NCBI GenBank assembly: GCA_031282145.1
Contig: JAITEG010000150.1
Span: 1-32,253, forward strand
Source: Spirochaetaceae bacterium
GTDB taxonomy: Bacteria; Spirochaetota; Spirochaetia; Treponematales; Breznakiellaceae
Direction of reading: 5' to 3'
DNA: 32,253 nucleotides
Each line of letters starts with the position of its first letter. Position 1 is the first letter of the stretch. This document shows positions 17,869 to 25,770 of the stretch, one piece after another. Made by a program: the position numbers and the translations under genes. The notes under the pieces are model-generated. The model saw only the letters and a list, made by a program, of their open reading frames with translations, did no database searches and was not told where the DNA came from.

Positions 17869-19905
17869 CTACCGGTTGTTATTATTAGATCGCTGACTGA
17901 ATTGTTCCAGGGATGTAGACATCTGTTCCATCCGGTTATAGGCTCCTTCCATCTGACCATATTGAAGTTTGAGGGCCGCTTCTTTGGCCGCAAGCTGCCG
18001 ATTCAGAGTTTCTATTCGCCGTTGATCCTGGCTGATTCGGGAATCAATGGTTCCGGTCTTAAGGGAGATGATACCGCCGCTTTCCACATAGGGTTTGGAG
18101 AGATTTTCCAGGGAATAGGCAATACCGGAGTCAACAATGAGATCTCCGTCGGTATCATTGCCGAAAAGCTGCTGTATGGACTGAAGTTTAGTTTCCAGGG
18201 CATTGTCCAGTATCCGTTCATCAATTTCAAGGTATCCCCGCAGCCTTGAGGGGTCATATCCTGAACCGGCTCCGGCTCCCCGTACATCGGTACCAATACC
18301 TATTTGGGTAAACATGGATAAATCCCGTTCCGCCATGGTAGGGTAGGGGCTTCCGGCGATACGCTGCAGGTTTTGTTTAAATTGGTTTAACGTAGAATCC
18401 CCGGCGAAACTTCCCAGCCGCTTTTTCAGCTCTTCCTGTTCTTCCGTACTCAGGTAGGAAAGCTCCTGGATGATCCGGTCATCATTTCTGGTTAAAACAT
18501 TTACCTCCGCCATCAGGCGGTTGTAATTTCCCACTAGGGAAAAAATGGCGTTTTTTACCGATTCCCGGTCCTGTTCCACCCCGAGTTTCACCGGCCGCTC
18601 CGATGGCCCCCGGATAGTGAGGCTTACCCCGGGAATAAGATCCTCAATGTTGTTGGTGGGCCGTTTCACCCTGATCCCATCCATCTCCACCACCGCGTCC
18701 TGGGCAACGGATATGGGGTTTGTGGGTTTTATTCCCCCCTGAACATCGGGGTCAAAGACCCGGATAGAACGGAGGGAAATATCCCGGTGGGTATTATCAT
18801 TGAGAAGGTTTATGGAAGTAATGGTTTTGTTCCCCGCTACCTCCGAGAGCCGGTATTGATAGGCGCTGAAATCCTCCGAGTCCCGAATGGGGGGAAGAGC
18901 GGCTCTGGTTCCGTCGGAGAAGGTCAGGGACAACACCATCATATTGTCCACACGGACCGGCGGTGGAGGCGGCTTCCATGGGGGGATAGGTACGGAGGAA
19001 GGATCATTTTCTATGGTAATCCCCCCATAACTCACGGAAGGCGGCTCGGGAATAGCCGGCCCCGGCGGGGGTTGGGGGACGGGGATATCTTCCGGGGCTA
19101 TTACCTCCGTGGCGGTTTCGAAGGCCAGAACCAGACCGGAACCGGCCGTCAGGCCGGGGTCTAGGGAAATGGAGGCCCCTCCCCCCGCCGCCGCCCGAAG
19201 GGTATCCTCCCGGACAGAAATCGCCTCCTCCGGGCCGGAAATTCCGTTCAAGGCGGCTTGGATTATGGGAATATCCCGGCGGGAATCCGGTATCCGCTCG
19301 ACTAAACCGGTTTTGACCGCCAATTCCTCCATATTACCGGAAAATCCCAGCCGGTTTGCCTCCCCGGTTAAAAGGGACTCTACAAGCAGGGACTTGGTTC
19401 CCGGTTCTACGGTAACAAGGCTGGCCCGGATCTTGTCCCGTCCCCGCCGGTTTACCGCTTCGGTAAATTCCCGCAAACTTCCCCCCCGGAAATCCATGGA
19501 AATTTCCTCATTTCCCAGGGAAAAGGCGTAGGATCCCCCTTCAACCCGGAAGGAATCCTCCTGGGGTGAGGACAAAAAACGATCCGCCTGAGCGGTTTGC
19601 TTGACGATAAAATTCCGTTCCTGCTGGGTAGCCTCTCTGGTGGCGGTTCCGGTAATCACCAACTCATCGGAGGATCGCACGATCCGGTCGTTAAAGGGAT
19701 TTTGAAACGAATAGAGGATCCGGGCACTCTCCCGGAGAGTCGTTATGCGCCGGCCTACATCCTGCCAGTAGGTTTTTTGGGTCTCCAGATGCTCTACATT
19801 TTTGTCTATCCGTTCCTTGGGGATTCGCTCGACCCGCATCAGGCCTTCGATGAGTTTATCGGTATCAAACCGGCTCGTTACCCCCGGCACATATATATCA
19901 GACAT
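17869..19905 (-). CDS. fliD: Flagellar filament capping protein
   Basis: MSDIYVPGVTSRFDTDKLIEGLMRVERIPKERID N-terminus; C-terminal IAYSLENLSKPYVESGGIISLKTGTIDSRISQDQRRIETLNRQLAAKEAALKLQYGQMEGAYNRMEQMSTSL. Confidence 0.95.
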   Translation of the reverse strand: MSDIYVPGVTSRFDTDKLIEGLMRVERIPKERIDKNVEHLETQKTYWQDVGRRITTLRESARILYSFQNPFNDRIVRSSDELVITGTATREATQQERNFIVKQTAQADRFLSSPQEDSFRVEGGSYAFSLGNEEISMDFRGGSLREFTEAVNRRGRDKIRASLVTVEPGTKSLLVESLLTGEANRLGFSGNMEELAVKTGLVERIPDSRRDIPIIQAALNGISGPEEAISVREDTLRAAAGGGASISLDPGLTAGSGLVLAFETATEVIAPEDIPVPQPPPGPAIPEPPSVSYGGITIENDPSSVPIPPWKPPPPPVRVDNMMVLSLTFSDGTRAALPPIRDSEDFSAYQYRLSEVAGNKTITSINLLNDNTHRDISLRSIRVFDPDVQGGIKPTNPISVAQDAVVEMDGIRVKRPTNNIEDLIPGVSLTIRGPSERPVKLGVEQDRESVKNAIFSLVGNYNRLMAEVNVLTRNDDRIIQELSYLSTEEQEELKKRLGSFAGDSTLNQFKQNLQRIAGSPYPTMAERDLSMFTQIGIGTDVRGAGAGSGYDPSRLRGYLEIDERILDNALETKLQSIQQLFGNDTDGDLIVDSGIAYSLENLSKPYVESGGIISLKTGTIDSRISQDQRRIETLNRQLAAKEAALKLQYGQMEGAYNRMEQMSTSLEQFSQRSNNNNR

Positions 19906-19930
19906 ACCCTGTCTTTGCTTTCCCTACTCC

Positions 19931-20323
19931 TTATATCCGTTCATCAAAAAGAAAACCCAAGGTTTCCTTGATTTTCCCATGAAGACGCTGAAGTTCTTCC
20001 GGCGGAAGTACCTTGATTACCTTATCGGTTTCAGGGTCAATGACCTTGACGGTAATTTCATGGGACTCATGATCCACCATAAATCTAAGCTTTTTATTAA
20101 ATGCGAGACTAATACGTTCAAGATCCGCCGCGGTAGTTTTGATATCTACCATATCCCGATTTCCCGGCAGGGATGATTCAAATTTCTCAATGACGGCTTT
20201 TTGCTCCGCCATTCGATTTTGGGCCGGCAACGGTTGATGCCGTGGGGCCCCACGATCCTGCGGGAGTTCCTGCGGTGGGACCGGATTTATGCCGTTTCCC
20301 ACCATGGCAATTTGAATACCCAT
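19931..20323 (-). CDS. flaG: FlaG family protein
   Basis: LERISLAFNKKLRFMVDHESHEITVKVIDPETDKVIKVLPPEELQRLHGKIKETLGFLFDERI; upstream of fliD. Confidence 0.92.
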   Translation of the reverse strand: MGIQIAMVGNGINPVPPQELPQDRGAPRHQPLPAQNRMAEQKAVIEKFESSLPGNRDMVDIKTTAADLERISLAFNKKLRFMVDHESHEITVKVIDPETDKVIKVLPPEELQRLHGKIKETLGFLFDERI

Positions 20324-20327
20324 TGGT

Positions 20328-20339
20328 ACCTCCCTGTAA
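20328..20339 (-). promoter_or_regulatory. CsrA-like site overlapping the flaG Shine-Dalgarno
   Basis: On minus TTACAGGGAGGT, 10/12 match to the CsrA SELEX consensus RUACARGGAUGU as I recall it. Confidence 0.4.
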
Positions 20340-20638
20340 CGGACGCATTACCAAAATACCATTGAAGCGTCCTGGGGGATTTTTGTTAGGCCGGTTCCAA
20401 TCCTCGCTGAGGTTTGACCCGCCTTTACGAACAAAAAATAATTTCCCCTTCCAGATATGAATTTCCGTTCCCTATAAACGGAAACTATGAGGCATTTCCC
20501 CAATTCGATTGATTTTGGGAAAGCCTCCGTCTTTTTAAAAAAAAGACGGAGAAGGGCGCGAACCTCCCCGTCCTGCGTTTTAAAAGACGACGTCCAGAGG
20601 TCTCTTACTACGCTTAAAAAATAAAAATAATGCCTTTA

Positions 20639-21493
20639 CTAGCCGAGAAGCTGCAACACCGACTGGGTCTGTACATTGGCCTGGGCCAACATAGCGTTCC
20701 CCGCCTGGGACAGAATCTGATCCTTGGTGTAGGTCACCATTTCCGATGCCATATCCGCATCCCGGATCCGGGATTCGGAAGCCTGAAGATTTTCCGCCGC
20801 AATGGCGACGCCTTCAGAGGCCATTTCGAACCGGTTTTGATACGCGCCGAGATCGGCCCGCTGCTTTGAAATTTGCTGTAGCGCGGAATCCAGCGTACCG
20901 ATAGCCTTGTTTGCGTCCTCAGGGCTGGTAATCGTGATGATTCCCGATTCCCCCTGGTTATTCTGCAAACCCAGCGCCTGGGCGGTCATGGTACCAATAA
21001 AGACCCGTTCATTTTGGTCCATATTAGCCCCAACCTGGAACTGCATAACCCTATTGGTTACCGAATCCTGGGCAAAAGCCCCGGTCATGATGTTCATGCC
21101 GTTAAATTGAGCATGGCTCGCAATACGGTTGACCTCATCGACCAACTGGGAAACTTCCACCTGAATTTGCATACGATCCTCATCGGTATAAATACCGTTG
21201 GCGGACTGTACCGACAATTCCCGTAGACGGTGCAGAATATCCTGGGTCTCCTGAAGATAACCTTCGGTAGTCTGAATAAAGGATACCCCATTCTGAATAT
21301 TGCGCTCCGCCTGATTTAAGCCCCGGATTTGACTCCGTAACTTTTCGGAAACCGCGAGTCCCGATGCGTCATCCCCAGCCCGGTTGATCCGTTGACCGGA
21401 GCTTAAGCGTTCAATGCTTTTCGCTACATCGGCCTGGGTCACCCCAAGATTACGGTTGGCGTATAAGGCGCTCATATTATGGTTAATAATCAT
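20639..21493 (-). CDS. flaB: Flagellin (periplasmic flagellar filament core protein FlaB)
   Basis: [82 protein letters not shown]. Confidence 0.96.
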   Translation of the reverse strand: MIINHNMSALYANRNLGVTQADVAKSIERLSSGQRINRAGDDASGLAVSEKLRSQIRGLNQAERNIQNGVSFIQTTEGYLQETQDILHRLRELSVQSANGIYTDEDRMQIQVEVSQLVDEVNRIASHAQFNGMNIMTGAFAQDSVTNRVMQFQVGANMDQNERVFIGTMTAQALGLQNNQGESGIITITSPEDANKAIGTLDSALQQISKQRADLGAYQNRFEMASEGVAIAAENLQASESRIRDADMASEMVTYTKDQILSQAGNAMLAQANVQTQSVLQLLG

Positions 21494-21499
21494 ATATCA

Positions 21500-21535
21500 C
21501 CCTCCTTGCGTTGATAGCCTCGGCTGTCCATAGCC
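21500..21535 (-). promoter_or_regulatory. Candidate CsrA-responsive leader of flaB (GGA hairpin plus GGA-containing SD)
   Basis: On minus: GGCT-ATGGAC-AGCC hairpin (21535-21522) and CAAGGAGGG SD (21508-21500). Confidence 0.4.
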
Positions 21536-21899
21536 AAGGCCGAACCGCAGGGCCATTACCACGGGGAACGTTCGCGCCGATTTCCCGCGGCTTTGGATTA
21601 CGGAACGAATCGTTTGTCAGCGCCGTTTTGCCGCTAAAAAACGATCCCTTCCGCCCTGCACATCAACAAAGGGTATTTGTCAAAGACCTCTTTTTCCGAA
21701 AATTCCTTTCCGGAAAAAATCCGGGACCGTACCAAAACCAACCGGGTTTTGGTACAAACTCAGTCCCTTACCCTTCGAAAAGGGTTATTGTGGATAAATT
21801 CGGAGGTGGCCCAATGGGTTTCACCCCCAAATCATAACCGGGTTTTCAAAAAAGATCAAAATTGAAAACCCAATCCCAACTATTTTATACTGTAACGTT

Positions 21900-22760
21900 C
21901 TACTGGAGAAGTTGCAAGACGGAAGTGGTCCGTTGATTCGCCTGGGCCAGCATGGCCGTCCCCGACTGGGCAAGGATCTGATCCCGCATATAGGCAACCA
22001 TCTGGTTCGCCATATTGGTGTCCCGAATCCGGGATTCCGACGCCTGCAAATTCTCAGCCCCAATGTCCAGGCCCACAATGGCATGTTCCAGCCGGTTTTG
22101 ATAGGCCCCCAAGTCCGCCCGCTGCTTGCTGATTAACTTCAGAGCGGTATCCAGGGTCCCGATAGCCCGGTTGGAATCTTCCGGGGTTTCGAGAGTGAGA
22201 AAGGACTGATCCCCTATATTGCGGAGCCCCAGGCCTGAGGAGGTCATAGTACCGATAAAAACCTGCTCCCGCTGGTCCATATTGGCGCCGATGTGGAACC
22301 ACATGGAAGCGGTAACGGTATTATCCCCGGTCTGACGGGCAAAACGGCCGGTAAGCATGTTCATGCCGTTAAACTGGGCATGGCTGGCTATCCGGTCTAT
22401 TTCATCCACCAACTGGGATACTTCAACCTGGATCTGCATCCGATCTTCGTCGGTATAGATACCGTTGGCGGATTGTACCGCCAATTCCCGGATCCGTTGC
22501 AAGATATCCTGGGTTTCTTGTAAATAACCTTCACTGGTTTGGATAAAGGAAATACCGTTTGCGGCATTGGCCGAGGCTTGGTTCAAACCCCGAATCTGGC
22601 TCCGCATTTTTTCGGAAACCGCGAGGCCGGAAGCATCGTCTCCCGCCCGGTTGATACGAAGTCCCGAGGAGAGTTTCTCCATGGACTTGGTAAGGCTCCC
22701 ATTGGTAACCTTGAGGGACCTGTCGGCGAACATCGCGCTCAGGTTGTGGTTGATGATCAT
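21900..22760 (-). CDS. flaB: Flagellin (FlaB), second paralogue
   Basis: [82 protein letters not shown]. Confidence 0.96.
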   Translation of the reverse strand: MIINHNLSAMFADRSLKVTNGSLTKSMEKLSSGLRINRAGDDASGLAVSEKMRSQIRGLNQASANAANGISFIQTSEGYLQETQDILQRIRELAVQSANGIYTDEDRMQIQVEVSQLVDEIDRIASHAQFNGMNMLTGRFARQTGDNTVTASMWFHIGANMDQREQVFIGTMTSSGLGLRNIGDQSFLTLETPEDSNRAIGTLDTALKLISKQRADLGAYQNRLEHAIVGLDIGAENLQASESRIRDTNMANQMVAYMRDQILAQSGTAMLAQANQRTTSVLQLLQ

Positions 22761-22763
22761 ATC

Positions 22764-22801
22764 ATCCTCCTTGATAGTGTCTACCGTTTGGCATCCTTGC
22801 C
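22764..22801 (-). promoter_or_regulatory. Candidate CsrA-responsive leader of flaB (GGC-AAGGAT-GCC hairpin plus GGA-containing SD)
   Basis: On minus: GGCAAGGATGCC (22801-22790) has the C-ARGGAU-G core in a hexaloop hairpin; CAAGGAGGAT SD at 22773-22764. Confidence 0.5.
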
Positions 22802-22921
22802 TTCGGTTGTGGTTAAGTATCTTTTTTTACCGCCGATATTGTAACTATCAGCCCTCCCGGAGAACCCGTTACCGCGGATCCCAAGATCCCCGGGGGCAAA
22901 AAAGATACGAAGCCATCTCTT

Positions 22922-22949
22922 ATTTCGGCATATTACGACCGAAACTTTA
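22922..22949 (-). promoter_or_regulatory. Sigma28 (FliA)-like promoter of flaB (21900-22760)
   Basis: On minus: TAAAGTTT (22949-22942) and GCCGAAAT (22929-22922); TAAA-N16-GCCGAAAT, the same spacing as the flgN promoter. Confidence 0.7.
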
Positions 22950-23060
22950 ATGTTTTTTTATAAAAATTTTAGTCACCTTTAATATACCCCCAATTCCGAA
23001 AAAAAGCAATGAAAGAAAAGGGGGTTTGAAAAATTAACGGTTTTCCGCCCTCCCTTTCCC

Positions 23061-24335
23061 CTATTTCCTTTTGGAAAGGGTGGTTTTTTCATAGTCCTCC
23101 ACCGGGGCAAGCCAGTCGGTACCCACCGGTACCCCCGCATCAAGGCAGAGCTTATCCCAAACCGCGGCAAAGGGGAAGGTTTTTAATTCTTCCATCAGGG
23201 CAAGCCGTTCGTGGTTTTTACCGGCCTTTTCCGCCTCCTTAAGGAGTTTGGTGGGTTCCAGCAGTGCTTCCAGGATACCCTTCCGCAGGCTTCGGGAACC
23301 GATGGTCCACGCGGCGATACGGTTTATCGAAGCGTCAAAAAAATCCAGGGCCAGATCAATCCGATCCGGGGCACTTTGCCGGAAAATTTCCCGGCATACT
23401 TCCCGTAATTCATCGGAATATAGGGATACATGGTCCGAATCCCACCGAAGTCCCCGGCTGAAATGGATCAGCAGTCCCGGGGTAAAGAGGAGGACCGCGG
23501 ATATTTTATCCGAAATATATTCGGTCGGGTGAAAATGCCCCATATCAAGGCATAGTTTTATTCCGTTTTTCGCCGCATATCCCAGATAAAATTCGTGGGA
23601 TCCCACCACATAGGCCTCACTGCCTATACCGAAGAGCTTACATTCCACCGCGTCGGTAATGGTCTTGGGGTCCAGGGAAAGTGCCAGGATCTCGTCCAGG
23701 GCGTCCCTCAGCCGGAGCCGGGGACTCTGCCGGTCCGCGGGGAGGTCCTTGGACCCGTCGGGGATCCAGATGTCGTTTACCGAGGGGGAACCCTGATTTG
23801 CCCCAAAGGCCGAGGCGATCCGCCGGGAAGCGACGGCATGGCGGATCCAGAATTGACGGATCTTCGGATCGGCGCTGGAAAGGGTACCGTTCTCGGCCAG
23901 GGGATGGGAGAAAAAGGATGGATTAAAATCCAGGGGGATCTTCTTTTTTTTGGACCAGGTCATCCATTTTTGAAAGTGCTCCGGTTCCAGCTCATCCCGC
24001 GCTACCTTTTTCCCCTCTGTTTCTGCGTAGAGCATGTGAAGGTTAAAGCGTTTTTTTCCCGGTATCAGGGAAAAGGCGAATTCCGCATCCCCCCGTAGTT
24101 CTTCCCCGTTTCGGGCCCGGCCGGGATAATTACCGGTGGCGAGGATCCCTCCCCCGGAAATTCCCTGGGCTCCCTCAAAGCCGGTCACGTCATCTCCCTG
24201 CCAGCAGTTAATGGAAACCGGTACGTTCAGGGCCTCTTTAATGGCCTTATCCGTATTAACCCCGAGGTTTGCGTAAACCTCTTTTGCCAGGCCATAGGCC
24301 TCTACTACCGCTTCTTTTTTTTGATAGGGTTTCAT
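23061..24335 (-). CDS. rhaA: L-rhamnose isomerase
   Basis: VPVSINCWQGDDVTGFEGAQGISGGGILATGNYPGRARNGEELR ... LDFNPSFFSHPLA ... LDMGHFHPTEYISDKISA ... LDFFDASINRIAAWTIGSRSL. Confidence 0.96.
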   Translation of the reverse strand: MKPYQKKEAVVEAYGLAKEVYANLGVNTDKAIKEALNVPVSINCWQGDDVTGFEGAQGISGGGILATGNYPGRARNGEELRGDAEFAFSLIPGKKRFNLHMLYAETEGKKVARDELEPEHFQKWMTWSKKKKIPLDFNPSFFSHPLAENGTLSSADPKIRQFWIRHAVASRRIASAFGANQGSPSVNDIWIPDGSKDLPADRQSPRLRLRDALDEILALSLDPKTITDAVECKLFGIGSEAYVVGSHEFYLGYAAKNGIKLCLDMGHFHPTEYISDKISAVLLFTPGLLIHFSRGLRWDSDHVSLYSDELREVCREIFRQSAPDRIDLALDFFDASINRIAAWTIGSRSLRKGILEALLEPTKLLKEAEKAGKNHERLALMEELKTFPFAAVWDKLCLDAGVPVGTDWLAPVEDYEKTTLSKRK

Positions 24336-24338
24336 AAA

Positions 24339-25490
24339 CTACTCCTCCTTATTCGTTACCCCGGAAATACCGGAACGGTACCGTTCCACTTCCCAGTTAT
24401 TGATAAAATCTTGTTTTTCGGCCGCCATAAACCGGGGGCCCCCAAAAGCTTGGGCATAAACCGCCACCTTGATGGTATCGGTAAAAAGTTCCAGGGCAAG
24501 CCGGGCCGCCTTTTCCGAAGGACCGATGCCGAAAACCCCGATCCCCCGGAGGGCAACGATTTTTGGCGGGCGCCCGGTTTTTTCCACCTGGCCTTTCCAG
24601 GCTTCCCGGATAAGGTACGCCATATCCCCCTTCCCGCCAAGGTCTATAAAAAGGGGAGAACTCCCGGAATATACGATATGGTCCGGGGTAAAGGCCGAAG
24701 AGACCGGATAAAATGCGGTAATATCCTCCACCAGGGCCGCTATTTCCCGGTTCCGTTCAAAAACAACCTTTTGGCGGATTGATCCGGTCCCTTCCGGATC
24801 CCCCAGAATGGCGGCGGCCTCCGCGGAAGGGCCGTATTGGGGGGTTTTGCCGGAAAAATCCGGCTGCCGGGTAATTTTTGAACCCAGGGTATCCATAATA
24901 TACCGGTAAAGGTCCCGAATCCCGCCCGCGGTATCCGCCCCAACAAAAACCCCGTGGTTTTGCAGCAGGATGATCGTCGCCGGCGCTCCTGACCGGCGGG
25001 TATGGGCATCCATGGCCTTCTTTACCGCCCAGGAAAGGGTATACCCCGGATTGGTTTCAGGGATCCACAGGGCCTTTTCTCCGAATAAGTTCCGCGCCTC
25101 ATCTTCCCCGCCCGCCGAACAGGTAAGGCCATTCACCAAAGCCGGATGAGTATGGACCACCAGGGTAAAGGGAAGCATATCGTGGAGCAGGGTTTCTACA
25201 CTGGGGCGTTTTTGTTCTTCCCCGGGCATTTTAGCGGCCATCATATCCGCCAAAACCGCCGCTTCCCGGTCCTCCGCGTTTTGGGGGTAGGTCTTTTCCC
25301 ATATCAGGGCCAATTTACCCCGGTCCATCCGGACAAATCCATCGGCGGTAATATCCGAGAGAGCCGCCCCCGATCCTTTTATAAAGAGGGTCGAACCGTC
25401 CTTTAAAGAGGTATTCCCCCCGCCGGCTACCACATAGTCCGGATTAGCCCCATAATACCGGGACAGGGTGATAAGTTCTTGCAGATCCAT
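24339..25490 (-). CDS. Class II aldolase (RhaE/YuxG N-terminal-like), probable rhamnulose-1-phosphate aldolase without the dehydrogenase domain
   Basis: VAGGGNTSLKDGSTLFIKGSG, LVVHTHPALVNGLTCS, ATIILLQNHGVFVGADTAGGI; adjacent to rhaA. Confidence 0.85.
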   Translation of the reverse strand: MDLQELITLSRYYGANPDYVVAGGGNTSLKDGSTLFIKGSGAALSDITADGFVRMDRGKLALIWEKTYPQNAEDREAAVLADMMAAKMPGEEQKRPSVETLLHDMLPFTLVVHTHPALVNGLTCSAGGEDEARNLFGEKALWIPETNPGYTLSWAVKKAMDAHTRRSGAPATIILLQNHGVFVGADTAGGIRDLYRYIMDTLGSKITRQPDFSGKTPQYGPSAEAAAILGDPEGTGSIRQKVVFERNREIAALVEDITAFYPVSSAFTPDHIVYSGSSPLFIDLGGKGDMAYLIREAWKGQVEKTGRPPKIVALRGIGVFGIGPSEKAARLALELFTDTIKVAVYAQAFGGPRFMAAEKQDFINNWEVERYRSGISGVTNKEE

Positions 25491-25563
25491 AGGGGTATTT
25501 TAACCCGCCCCTAAAAATAGTACATGGATAATCATAGATAATGTGATGGACTTTTTATTCGAT

Positions 25564-25770
25564 GGGGGTTTACTACCTTCTGCACGCTCCCGCGTGCGAG
25601 CCTTGGGGCGGTTCAATTCCCTCCCGATGATGGCGGGGTAGTAAACTCCCGGTACGATAAATTTCCTCTCGAACCAACCATACCCCGTCCGCTCTGCGGC
25701 GGGGTTGGTTGATTTACCCTTTGCGCATTTCCATGTGCGAGCTTCAGGGCGCGCTAAATGAGTTTCCTCC
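25564..25770. repeat. Hairpin-rich intergenic spacer with two related ~40-bp segments
   Basis: GTTTACTACC (25568-25577) / GGTAGTAAAC (25637-25646); AACCAA..CCCCG / CGGGGTTGGTT (25672-25710); CTTCTGCACGCTCCCGCGTGCGAGCCTTGGGGCG resembles CTTTGCGCATTTCCATGTGCGAGCTTCAGGGCG. Confidence 0.55.

Noticed and set aside
20390-20440. TAAA-N16-GCGAGGAT upstream of flaG as a third sigma28 promoter
   Set aside because: Spacing fits but the -10 matches poorly (GCGAGGAT vs GCCGATAT); too weak to call.
20525-20551. CTCCGTCTTTTT/AAAAAGACGGAG hairpin downstream of flaB as intrinsic terminator
   Set aside because: Stem is good, but no T-tract follows it outside the stem on the minus strand; terminator role uncertain.
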